Of a stretch of DNA of 64,000 bases, positions 35,505-43,501 are shown piece by piece (the first letter of the stretch is position 1; each line of letters opens with the position of its first letter). The notes under the pieces were generated by a model, which had not been told where the DNA came from, ran no database searches, and saw only the letters and a list, made by a program, of their open reading frames with translations. Made by a program: the position numbers and the translations under genes. Source of the DNA: DATAUD01 sp036268455 (GTDB lineage: Bacteria > Verrucomicrobiota > Verrucomicrobiia > Limisphaerales > Palsa-1400); contig DATAUD010000022.1 of the NCBI GenBank assembly GCA_036268455.1, forward strand, positions 124,001 to 188,000, read 5' to 3'.

Positions 35505-37601
35505 ATGAACTCCGTCACGCCATCCAATGCCGAATCGGCCAATCAGTCTTCTACCGATGCCGATTACGCCAACGCGCAGGCCGCCGCCGCACTCTGCCGC
35601 GAGTGGCATCGCCTCAAATCAGAGTGCAATCTGTCGGGAAACCAAGCCGCCTCCGCCCTTGGAAAGTCCCCGGCCTGGTTCTCGATCAACTTCCCGCGAT
35701 GGCAGCGCGAAGGCGTGGCGGCATTCCTGCCACAGCGCCGAGAATTGGGCGAAACCCGCCGCCTTTTCACGGATTTGCCGGCCTGGTTCCTGCCCGTTGC
35801 CAAATTCTTTTACCTTTGCTCCAACTTGTCCGCCACGCGCGGCAGTCTGCCCGAGGCAATTCGACGCACAATTGCCATTCCGGAATGTCCCCCGGCCGTT
35901 CAGCGCCGGTTGATCAAAGTATGCATGAACCACGGCTGGCAGCCCGTCAACGGCGAAAAGCTCCCGACGTGTCCCGCCGTGATCAAAGAGCAAGTGCTGA
36001 GTCGCGCAAAAGCAAGGCAAACGCTATTGCCGGAAAGCCTCTCGCGCCAAATCACCGTCGCGGAGCCGTTCGTGCGTCATCACCGTAGCCCCAAAGCCGC
36101 CGCGCTCGATTACATTTCCGCCTCTGGAACGCAAATGTGGCTAAGGCACCCGGGATCGGGAGAAAAAAATTTCATCCGGTCCGGCGATGTTTTCGAGGCC
36201 GACGATGCCACAATCAATTTTCCAGTTTGCATCCCCTGGACCATGCGCGGTTGCCCGTGTTCGGAATGTTACGACGTCAAGGTGGGACGGTTTCAATGGT
36301 TGGTCGCAATCGACGCCGGATCGCGTCGGGTTTTAGGGTACGCATATACAGCCAGGCCCCAGTCTCAATATCGGGCGGAAGATATTCTCGCTTTAATGCG
36401 CCTGGTTTGCAAAGCGTCCGGCATCCCGCGAGCATGGCGTCTGGAAAAAGGCATTTGGAAATCGAACCTCGTTATCAACGCGGTGAAGGCGATGGGGAGT
36501 GGCCGCATATCCGTCCATTCACCCCACTGCAAACCGTTCATCGAAGGATTGTTCAACAAGCTGTGGACAAACCTATCCGTTTGGTTTCCAGATGCCAGCG
36601 TGGGCAGGTTTCGCGGCGACAACGAAGAGGCATCGAGGCTTCTCACCTCCTGCCAGCGCGGCGAAAGGGACCCGCGCAAGTATTTTCCGACGTTGAAGGA
36701 AACTCTCGACGCTTTTAACAACGTTATAGCCGAGCACAACGGCAATTTGGTCGATTCCAAGCACTACGGAACTTGGGTACCATCCGAACGATGGAACGCG
36801 GACACCGCCGCGCGGCCCTTGCCTCCCCTCGGCCCGGAAACACAATGGATTTTCAGCCCGTTTGCCCGTGAATGGAAAGTGAAGGGCTGTAGTGTCGGCG
36901 GCATGGTGCCATTATTCCCCGGCTTCTCGGTTCCCATCAGGTTCAGCGCGGCCAAGTTGCTCGAATTTCACGGCGCGATTGTACGCGCTCATTTTGACCC
37001 CGGCGAGCCGCAATGCGCCGCGACAATTTGCCTCACGCAACCTTGGGGCAACCATCGCAAGGGCGAGGTCATTTGCGTTGCGGCGCAAACCGACGAAACC
37101 GCCGCCTATGCCCGTTCGTCGCTCGGTTGGGGCAACGATGATCCGAAAACCGGCCTAACACAGGTTCGCGCGGCCCACAGTTCATTAAGGCGCGAAGTCC
37201 GCAGCATTGTCGGCGTCCGCCAGCCCGCAGCGCCCGTTTCCGAATCAATTGAGCGCGATGGCACCGGCGGATTGGCCAGCGTCCACCGGGGAATCGAGCG
37301 GCCATCGGCTTCCGCCATTGAACCGGCCATGCCTCCTATCTCGTTTACGGCTCGAGTCGGTAAAATTGCCAAACTCCCTCACTCCATTCGAGAGCAACTT
37401 AATGAAAAACTCCGCGACGGAGTAGGCGGCAAAGCCTTAGTCACCTGGCTTAACAAATTGGACGAAACTAAAAAAATCATTGATTCAGAATTTGAGGGAG
37501 TGCCACTGACCAAACAGAATTTGTCACTATGGCGCAAGGGCGGCTTCCGTGATTGGCTACAGGCCGAAACCGCAAACCCAAAACCCAATAAATCACGATG
37601 A
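35505..37601 (+). CDS. Mu-type DDE transposase fused to a Gp27-like domain
   Basis: 698 residues. The N-terminus (25-75) is an HTH-like DNA-binding region (LSGNQAASALGKSPAWFSINFPRWQREG). The RNase-H core has the first acidic residue(s) at Asp233/234 (VFEADDATINFP), the strand WLVAIDAGSRRVLGYAYT, a second position occupied by Glu314 (WRLEKGIWKSN, where Mu has DNG) and Glu347 in HCKPFIEGLFNKL. A MuA-type beta-barrel region follows (~440-540). Residues ~618-685 (IAKLPHSIREQLNEKLRDG, LTKQNLSLWRKGGFRDWL) resemble a phage Gp27-type protein normally encoded as a separate gene. It should integrate and transpose the element. The stop overlaps the next start (ATGA). Confidence 0.85.
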   Translation: MNSVTPSNAESANQSSTDADYANAQAAAALCREWHRLKSECNLSGNQAASALGKSPAWFSINFPRWQREGVAAFLPQRRELGETRRLFTDLPAWFLPVAKFFYLCSNLSATRGSLPEAIRRTIAIPECPPAVQRRLIKVCMNHGWQPVNGEKLPTCPAVIKEQVLSRAKARQTLLPESLSRQITVAEPFVRHHRSPKAAALDYISASGTQMWLRHPGSGEKNFIRSGDVFEADDATINFPVCIPWTMRGCPCSECYDVKVGRFQWLVAIDAGSRRVLGYAYTARPQSQYRAEDILALMRLVCKASGIPRAWRLEKGIWKSNLVINAVKAMGSGRISVHSPHCKPFIEGLFNKLWTNLSVWFPDASVGRFRGDNEEASRLLTSCQRGERDPRKYFPTLKETLDAFNNVIAEHNGNLVDSKHYGTWVPSERWNADTAARPLPPLGPETQWIFSPFAREWKVKGCSVGGMVPLFPGFSVPIRFSAAKLLEFHGAIVRAHFDPGEPQCAATICLTQPWGNHRKGEVICVAAQTDETAAYARSSLGWGNDDPKTGLTQVRAAHSSLRREVRSIVGVRQPAAPVSESIERDGTGGLASVHRGIERPSASAIEPAMPPISFTARVGKIAKLPHSIREQLNEKLRDGVGGKALVTWLNKLDETKKIIDSEFEGVPLTKQNLSLWRKGGFRDWLQAETANPKPNKSR

Positions 37602-37780
37602 TGACACCAGAAGGAATGGAACGCGGCGCCGTAATATTGATGGCCAGAGGCATGGACGAAGAGAAGGCATATCTCTACATGCAATTGCTCGGTGACATCC
37701 GGGAAGAGGACGATTCCGGAAAATGGATCATCCGCGACGAAACCGGAGCCATCATCGACCGCATTGAACCCATCGACTAA
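37598..37780 (+). CDS. Small acidic protein, transposase-coupled
   Basis: 60 residues; ATG overlaps the transposase stop (ATGA). Very acidic (REEDDSGKWIIRDETGAIIDRIEPID). No family recognised. Coupling to the transposase gene suggests a partner or regulator of it. Confidence 0.55.
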   Translation: MMTPEGMERGAVILMARGMDEEKAYLYMQLLGDIREEDDSGKWIIRDETGAIIDRIEPID

Positions 37781-37950
37781 ATCATGGTGAAAAATTCAAG
37801 GCAACTTTTTGAAATCAATTCTGCGGCCTTGCAGAGCCGAAGCAACGCGAAGGCTGGAAGGCCCTTCGCCGCGCTTCGCGGGGGGCTGGGAGCGATTCTG
37901 TGAAAGCAAGTCGAGACATCCGTCGCACAGCCGCGCCATTTGCGGAAATC

Positions 37951-37979
37951 CGAGCTCTTGCCAGCGTGGCAAGAGCTCG
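37951..37979. repeat. Palindromic repeat, copy 1 (intergenic)
   Basis: Perfect inverted repeat: 13-base arms CGAGCTCTTGCCA (37951-37963) and its complement (37967-37979) with loop GCG. The inner 26 bases (37953-37978) are identical to 38469-38494. It lies in the ~300-bp gap 37781-38083, which otherwise has no gene I can support. Confidence 0.85.
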
Positions 37980-38016
37980 TTTGTCACGCTGAAAAACGAT
38001 CATCCTTCCAAATTTG

Positions 38017-38050
38017 TGGGCCAAGTGGGCCAAGTGCGCCAAGTGCGCTT
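38017..38050 (+). repeat. 9-bp tandem repeats before the RHH-like gene
   Basis: GTGGGCCAA, GTGGGCCAA, GTGCGCCAA and a partial GTGCGCTTC in direct tandem, ending 33 bp before the start of the small DNA-binding protein gene. Spacing of nine bases is short for one helical turn. It could be a set of binding sites or simple slippage repeats. Confidence 0.55.
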
Positions 38051-38083
38051 CCGGCTATTCGTGCAGGCGTTACAATCCACCCG

Positions 38084-38281
38084 ATGGACAAAGGCCAATC
38101 CGATATTGCCAAAGTTGACCAAAAGGAAGAAGAGAGGAATTTCACATTCCGCATTCCTGCAAAAACTTTGGAGCGGATGAAAGAGGCCGCATGGCGGGAA
38201 CGCCAAAGTGCCGGGGCATTTACCCGCGCCGCTGTCGGCGAACGAATTGAAAAAGTCCTTTCCAAACCCCATCCACAATGA
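38084..38281 (+). CDS. Ribbon-helix-helix-like DNA-binding protein
   Basis: 65 residues from ATG 38084. The region FTFRIPAKTLERMKEAAWRERQSAGAFTRAAVGERIEKVL has the beta strand plus two helices of Arc/CopG-type regulators. Its stop overlaps the next start (ATGA). Probably a transcription regulator of the element; the tandem repeats just upstream could be its sites. Confidence 0.65.
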   Translation: MDKGQSDIAKVDQKEEERNFTFRIPAKTLERMKEAAWRERQSAGAFTRAAVGERIEKVLSKPHPQ

Positions 38282-39078
38282 ACGCAACCACAGTCAATCT
38301 CCATCCTAATTCCCGCGCGGGCAGACAAACCGAAGCTGGAGCCGATGCCGAAATTGCCGACGCCGCTTCGATCAATGATTCCTTTGCCGACTACCAGGGG
38401 TGTGCCGGAGACACTGTCTTCAAGGCCATTTTTTGCGGGGTTTTGATGAATGAACGTCGGGAAAGGATGAGCTCTTGCCAGCGTGGCAAGAGCTTGGCAT
38501 GGCATGATGGGACAAAGGACGACTCCCAAAAATTCCTCGTATGGCTGGCCAAAAACTGCCCGAAAATTCCAGAGCGCACAGCTTACCGGTTCATGGAAAT
38601 AGCAGAAAAGGTTTTGCTCCATCTTGGCATTGCGGCGATGGAAGGAATGCGCGTCTCTGAAATGCTGACGGACCTCGGCAGCCCTGCCAGCGCGTCCATT
38701 CTCGGGTATATTTCTGGGAAAACAATGCGTGCATGTCTTGCCGGGGTTGTCATCGAAGGCGATGAAACCACACGCCTTGTCCGCGCTCAAAACGGCAAAC
38801 ACAAAGGCGGTACAAACGCCCATGACAATCGCCGCGATTACCCAAAGTTTATCATTAGGCACTTCAAAAGCATCAGTACCATTCAGGCCAAATGGGCAAG
38901 GATAATTGCCAAGCATCCAGGCGAGCACGCCAAGATGATGCAAGCTCTTCGCGCTATCATATTGGGAGGGCCGGTGAGACTTGTTGACGGCGGAAGGTTA
39001 ATTGACCAAGACCCGTGGGACAAAGATTTCACCAGAGCAATCCGGGACCTCGCAAATGAGAGGCTTAGGGAAGATTGA
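38278..39078 (+). CDS. DUF3102-like phage protein carrying an in-frame palindromic insert
   Basis: 266 residues. The central part matches the DUF3102 pattern of Mu-like elements: GVLMNERRER, a gap, LAWHDG, then FLVWLAKNCPKIPERTAYRFMEIAEKVL. Between ERRER and LAWHDG sits MSSCQRGKS, encoded by the second copy of the 26-bp palindrome (38469-38494), so the palindrome seems to have inserted in frame without ending the protein. The gene is a paralogue of the next one, which lacks the insert. Function unknown, maybe DNA binding in the early region. Confidence 0.65.
   Translation: MNATTVNLHPNSRAGRQTEAGADAEIADAASINDSFADYQGCAGDTVFKAIFCGVLMNERRERMSSCQRGKSLAWHDGTKDDSQKFLVWLAKNCPKIPERTAYRFMEIAEKVLLHLGIAAMEGMRVSEMLTDLGSPASASILGYISGKTMRACLAGVVIEGDETTRLVRAQNGKHKGGTNAHDNRRDYPKFIIRHFKSISTIQAKWARIIAKHPGEHAKMMQALRAIILGGPVRLVDGGRLIDQDPWDKDFTRAIRDLANERLRED
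38469..38495. repeat. Palindromic repeat, copy 2 (inside a coding sequence)
   Basis: Inverted repeat with 11-base arms AGCTCTTGCCA and TGGCAAGAGCT around GCG. Positions 38469-38494 are identical to 37953-37978. It is in frame within the DUF3102-like gene and encodes SSCQRGKS. Confidence 0.85.
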
Positions 39079-39835
39079 CGGTATTTTGAAAAATCAGTTT
39101 CGGAACGATCTTCGATTTATGAAAAACAACCCCACGAAAAAAGAGGCTTCCAGCCTCGCCAATATGGCAAAAACACTTGTCAAATACGGCTCAACGCCCG
39201 ATCCCGAATGCTACAGCGTGGCATTCCAGGAGGACCGGCTTCGAGCCGCCATCCAAGACGCGCTTACTGCCGAACGCAAATATGTCCGCGATGCCCTTAT
39301 TGCCGGCCAGCTTATGCAGGAAAAATGCGCCTGCCTGGTTATCCAAAAGCACGGGGCAAACCCCGTCCACGCGCGAGAGGCCAGAAGAATATTTTCCAAG
39401 TGGCTTAACCGCCACTGCCCGGACATCCCTCGCAGCTCAGCCTACCTTTTGATGAGCTTCGCCAGCCATCTTATGCGGTTGCTCTTGGAAATACGAAGCC
39501 CGGAACGATCCGAAATCCCCGTTTGGCTCCATTGCGAGGGCAAGTCTATTTTCATCAGTGCCGTTTTGAAAATGGCGGCGTCCGAATGCTCTCAATCGCT
39601 CCTAACCTTTCGGGAGACGCTCGAAATGTTCTTATCGGACCGGGACTCAATCGAAGACGCGATATGCTGGATCGAAGGGCGAAATTCAGCGGACGATTAC
39701 CCGCCGGATCATCCCAAGGCCGGCGCCATTCAGCCCGCCAATCCGCCTCACGGCATGATCCAATTTTTCTCAGTCAACCTCACGCCGGGAAGCGAAACGC
39801 TTATTCCCGCCGAACCCCTCAAACCATCCGCCTGA
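39056..39835 (+). CDS. DUF3102-like phage protein, paralogue of the preceding gene
   Basis: 259 residues from ATG 39056, 23 bp inside the previous gene's end; ATG 39119 (MKNNPTKKEASS) is another possible start. The core reads LIAGQLMQEK, then HG, then IFSKWLNRHCPDIPRSSAYLLMSFASHL, which lines up with the same segment of the preceding protein. An acidic and proline-containing C-terminus follows. The pair looks like an old tandem duplication. Function unknown. Confidence 0.65.
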   Translation: MRGLGKIDGILKNQFRNDLRFMKNNPTKKEASSLANMAKTLVKYGSTPDPECYSVAFQEDRLRAAIQDALTAERKYVRDALIAGQLMQEKCACLVIQKHGANPVHAREARRIFSKWLNRHCPDIPRSSAYLLMSFASHLMRLLLEIRSPERSEIPVWLHCEGKSIFISAVLKMAASECSQSLLTFRETLEMFLSDRDSIEDAICWIEGRNSADDYPPDHPKAGAIQPANPPHGMIQFFSVNLTPGSETLIPAEPLKPSA

Positions 39836-39839
39836 TTCA

Positions 39840-41657
39840 ATGGCAATCAACCCTTTCAAATTTTTGCCCAAGAATCTTTTGCCGAACATCATTCGGAACG
39901 CCGTCCGCGCTTACTCGCCGCCGGCCAAAGGTCCTGGAATGCGCGGGCCACGCGGCGCTTCCCCGCTCGGCGGAATGATGGCGGATTACATCGTCCCCAG
40001 CGTCCAGGCCCGTTGGCTTGGCGCAAGCATCTCGTGGTACACCCCGCAGATGGTCGAATACATTTACCGCCAGGCCCTCGCCGGGGATTTGCAGTCCCAA
40101 TGGGAAATGTTTGACATGATGGAATCCACCTGGCCGGAGCTTTCCAAGTGCGAAAATGAACTCAAGGATTCCGTTTGTTCCCTCTTGGGAAAACGAAACC
40201 CCGGCAAACCTTATATTGACATCCGCGCATTCGGCGGAGACAACCCCACCCCGGAAGCGCAACGCCGCGCGCAAATCGTCAAGGAAGCGCTCTTCTCGAT
40301 GCGGCCGGACCCGACTCGCGATGAAAACGGACTGTCAGAAACGCTGCGGGACATTATGGACGCGCGGTTCAAGGGGCTGGCAGTCCTCGAAGTCGATTGG
40401 GAGCCGCGAAACCTCAGCGCCGGCTCCGCGCTCTGCCCGCGAGCCACACGCTGGGTTCATCCAAGCTGGTACGGCTATCCATTCGGCCCCGGCAACGAAA
40501 GGCTTTTGCTCAAACTCGGCGGCATCCGCCTGGACAACGAATTTGGCGCATCTCTCGATGTCGGCAATTCCGGCCCGCCTTGGTCAGTCGGCGGCATGGA
40601 GTTTAACCGCTTCAAGCCACTACCGATGGGCGGCAACCTTCCCCCCGTCCAAAGCCCCATGAACTTTTACGGCGCCGGGGATTTCGCGGAATTTCCCCCA
40701 AACAAATTCATCGTCGCCGTCTGCAAAAACAAATCCGGCCATCCGCTCGGCGGCGCGATGCTTCACATCCTCGCCTGGTATTGGGCCGCCATGAATTTCT
40801 CCCTCGAATGGTTTTTGAATTTCTCCCAACTATTCGGGCAACCGATCCGATGGGCCAATTACGATCCGAACATGGACGAAGCCGATCAAGCCAAGCTCGA
40901 ACTTCTTTTGCAAAACATGGGATCATCCGCCTATGGAATGTTCCCCGACGGCGTCACAATGGAAATGAAAGAAGCCGTCACACAGGGAGAAAACAACCCG
41001 CAATTGCTCTTGGTCGAACTCGCCAATAAAGCCGCCCGCAACCTCATCTTGCGCCAGACCTTGACCAGCGATGTCGGCTCTGAAGGCAGCGGCGGCCGGG
41101 CGCTTGGCCAAGTCCATCAGGACGTTTTGGACGATGTCAAATTCGGTTGCGGCCAATGGGCTTGCGGCGCCCTCGATCAACTCATTCGGTACATCTGCAT
41201 CTTGAATTTCGGAAATGACGATCAATGTCCGTCCTCCCGAGTGTGCGTCCCGGATGAAGATGAATCATTGAAAGTAAGTCAAGCCGTTTCAAACCTCAGC
41301 CAGGCCGGCCTTGAGCCGGATGACGATGGCCTGGCGGCGCTCAGTAAATGCGTTGGATTTTCGTTGCGGCGAACTCCGTCCGCCACGGGTGCTTTGACCG
41401 CACGAAACATCAGAAGGAATGACATTATCCTCGGCAGACCATCGCGCCGGACCGATGCCGAAACTTTGAAATCCGTTGCCCTCGCGAAGGCATACCGCGG
41501 AACGTCCGCCCCCGTCCGCGAAATCGTGCTGTCAAGTCGCAACGTACGCGACTGCGAGAGAAAACTCACCCGGTTTTATCCCGATTGGACCCCGCAGCGA
41601 GTCCTCCACACTGCCGAGGAAGCATTTGAAATCTGCCGGATGGCCTCCCCGGATTGA
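39840..41657 (+). CDS. Mu gp29-type portal protein (DUF935)
   Basis: 605 residues. DUF935 features: IVPSVQARWLGASISWYTPQ near the start, ALAGDLQSQWEMFDMMESTWPELSKCENELKDSV, MDARFKGLAVLEVDW, the aromatic-rich FSLEWFLNFSQLFGQPIRW, and VDVGSEGS-like segment GSEGSGGRALGQVHQDVLDDV before the C-terminal helices. Mu gp29 is the portal vertex through which DNA enters the head. It starts 4 bp after the preceding stop. Its intact length indicates that head genes of this element are under selection or recently acquired. Confidence 0.9.
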   Translation: MAINPFKFLPKNLLPNIIRNAVRAYSPPAKGPGMRGPRGASPLGGMMADYIVPSVQARWLGASISWYTPQMVEYIYRQALAGDLQSQWEMFDMMESTWPELSKCENELKDSVCSLLGKRNPGKPYIDIRAFGGDNPTPEAQRRAQIVKEALFSMRPDPTRDENGLSETLRDIMDARFKGLAVLEVDWEPRNLSAGSALCPRATRWVHPSWYGYPFGPGNERLLLKLGGIRLDNEFGASLDVGNSGPPWSVGGMEFNRFKPLPMGGNLPPVQSPMNFYGAGDFAEFPPNKFIVAVCKNKSGHPLGGAMLHILAWYWAAMNFSLEWFLNFSQLFGQPIRWANYDPNMDEADQAKLELLLQNMGSSAYGMFPDGVTMEMKEAVTQGENNPQLLLVELANKAARNLILRQTLTSDVGSEGSGGRALGQVHQDVLDDVKFGCGQWACGALDQLIRYICILNFGNDDQCPSSRVCVPDEDESLKVSQAVSNLSQAGLEPDDDGLAALSKCVGFSLRRTPSATGALTARNIRRNDIILGRPSRRTDAETLKSVALAKAYRGTSAPVREIVLSSRNVRDCERKLTRFYPDWTPQRVLHTAEEAFEICRMASPD

Positions 41658-41659
41658 CT

Positions 41660-41851
41660 ATGCGCCGCAACCCCTCCATTCTTTTGAGCCGTTGCCACGA
41701 TCAGCGGATGCCGGCCTGGGAGTCACCGGTATCGCGTGCCGGGGCGTTGAACCCCACGGAATCGCGCCCCCGCACGCAAACCGCACCGCCGTCGCCAACT
41801 CCCCTCAATTTTGAAACTCAAACAGTCAACAAAACTCCCATACACTTATGA
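41660..41851 (+). CDS. Small hypothetical protein between portal and capsid
   Basis: 63 residues from ATG 41660; a TTG at 41654 would overlap the portal stop. Rich in Pro, Thr, Arg and Ser with no fold visible. Its stop overlaps the capsid start (ATGA), the only real argument that it is translated. It could be a leader that couples portal and capsid expression. Confidence 0.4.
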   Translation: MRRNPSILLSRCHDQRMPAWESPVSRAGALNPTESRPRTQTAPPSPTPLNFETQTVNKTPIHL

Positions 41852-43158
41852 TCAAAACCCTCGAAACCCCAGCGTCGGAATTTACCGCCGATGAACTGCT
41901 AAAGCTGAAAAAAAACGCAACCCTTCCAGCGCTCGGCCAGATAATCGCCGATTCACAGCTTGGCGAAGCCAGATGTAATACTGAACGCCATAAAATCAAA
42001 ATCGTCAGGGAAGATGTCACCAAAATCCTCGCCGGTTATATTACCGCGCGTGAACAAGACATTCCGGTTTACAAGGCGATGTACGGGCAACGTAAAAACG
42101 CTCCCCTCGAAAATCTGTTGATTGCGCCCCGGATCTACCGCGACGAAATCCGCCCTCTTCTCAGGAAGGAAGAATCGGCAATGTCCGTCATTCGTTGCGC
42201 CAATGCCCTAGGCGCTTTGAACGGAGTCCTCGTGACCCAAAGATGTTTGGATTTCCTTCGCTGGGATTATCCCGTATTGCGCCGCGTTTCCTTCGATTTT
42301 TCTCCTGAGCCGGTTCAATTCGGTCAGACCATAACCACCCGGCTAACGTCAGTGCCACTTCCCGGACGCTATGATTCAGCCGCCGGATATGCAAACGGCA
42401 ATGCCGTGACAACCGATGCCAGCTTTCAAATCAACACCCACGGCTTTGTGCAAATAGCCTTCTCCGCCAATGACCTCAGCGCCACAAAACGGTTGCTATT
42501 TCCCGAGCAGAATGAGGGCCTCCACCATGCGATGGGATTGGACCTCTGCACAAACCTTTTCGCCCTCGCCACCCCCGCAAATTTTCCCGGCCAGATCGCC
42601 GATAACTCAAATGGATTTCCCTCTTCACTCGCCGTTCCAGGAACAACCGTCGTTGCGCCGGATCAAATGAGCCGCTCGTCAGTCATCGCCGTCAAATCCG
42701 CCCTCAACCAACGCGGAGCAACCGGGGGGATTCGCACGCTATTATTGACGGAGCTTTATCACGACGGCCTTGAAGGCGATATGACAATGATCGGGAACGA
42801 CTATTCCGACTCGGCGGACATTGAACGAGTCCCGGCCGTAAGCCGCCTTCCGATGGTTGCCCAATTCCAGCCCCTCGAAGCGCCCTACCTTCCATACCAA
42901 AATCAATTGCAAGGCTTCGGCTTCCGCGCCGATGCCCTCGCGATTGCCGTCCGCCCGCCCGCCGATTATGCCAAGATTTTTAAGGGCGTTGACGGGGGCG
43001 GACTCATGGAACTTGTCACCAATCCCGAAACCGGCCTTACCGTCGCGATGGCTTTGTTCATTGATCACAAACTCGGCATGGCTTACATGCGTATTGCGTA
43101 CATGTTCGGCGTCGGCGTAGGCAACAAACTCGCCGGCCAATTGATCACAGCCGCGTAA
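41848..43158 (+). CDS. Probable major capsid protein
   Basis: 436 residues. Begins with a helical segment, then a beta-rich body (LRRVSFDFSPEPVQFGQTITTRLTSVPLP; FQINTHGFVQIAFSANDLS) and a C-terminal strand-helix part (ALFIDHKLGMAYMRIAYMFGVGVGNKLAG). The pattern fits HK97-fold coat proteins of the P22 coat-like group. Position directly after the portal supports this. No separate scaffold or protease gene is visible, so the assignment rests on layout and general pattern rather than a clear motif. Confidence 0.6.
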   Translation: MIKTLETPASEFTADELLKLKKNATLPALGQIIADSQLGEARCNTERHKIKIVREDVTKILAGYITAREQDIPVYKAMYGQRKNAPLENLLIAPRIYRDEIRPLLRKEESAMSVIRCANALGALNGVLVTQRCLDFLRWDYPVLRRVSFDFSPEPVQFGQTITTRLTSVPLPGRYDSAAGYANGNAVTTDASFQINTHGFVQIAFSANDLSATKRLLFPEQNEGLHHAMGLDLCTNLFALATPANFPGQIADNSNGFPSSLAVPGTTVVAPDQMSRSSVIAVKSALNQRGATGGIRTLLLTELYHDGLEGDMTMIGNDYSDSADIERVPAVSRLPMVAQFQPLEAPYLPYQNQLQGFGFRADALAIAVRPPADYAKIFKGVDGGGLMELVTNPETGLTVAMALFIDHKLGMAYMRIAYMFGVGVGNKLAGQLITAA

Positions 43159-43188
43159 AAGAATCCACCCGTCGAAATCGCGTAAAAA

Positions 43189-43500
43189 ATGAAAATCATC
43201 ACCAAACTTTCGGGAGAGGCCAGAGAGCAACCCCGCGAAATCCCAACCGATTGCCCCGCTAATTTGAAGGGCATTCACGTTCAAGGACCTGATGGAATCG
43301 TCCGCTATCTCTCGATACACGCCGGGCGCGTTTCACTTCATCATGGCGATCGGGCCGTCGTTATTCCATTTTCCGTCCTCTTGGACTTCGCCAAAAGCAT
43401 TGATCCCAAATTCAGCGAAGCTCCGCCAACGGAAAACCAGTCGACGCCAGCCGATTCCCCCCTGTTGCCCGCATCCCGGCGTAATCCTTTCCTAAACTGA
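43189..43500 (+). CDS. Hypothetical late protein of the Mu-like element
   Basis: 103 residues. N-terminal half is mixed beta (GIHVQGPDGIVRYLSIHAGRVSLHHG), C-terminal half is a Pro/Ser-rich tail. No family recognised. It follows the capsid gene and precedes the last gene by 1 bp; a head-tail joining or decoration role is possible but not shown. Confidence 0.5.
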   Translation: MKIITKLSGEAREQPREIPTDCPANLKGIHVQGPDGIVRYLSIHAGRVSLHHGDRAVVIPFSVLLDFAKSIDPKFSEAPPTENQSTPADSPLLPASRRNPFLN

Positions 43501-43501
43501 T

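Noticed and set aside
36137..36718. Second frame inside the transposase gene considered as an overlapping gene
   Set aside because: No ribosome site, no motif, strongly basic composition from GC-rich codons read out of frame.
38278..39078. DUF3102-like gene considered a pseudogene because of the palindrome insert
   Set aside because: The insert keeps the reading frame and both flanks continue the family pattern, so the gene may still be functional.
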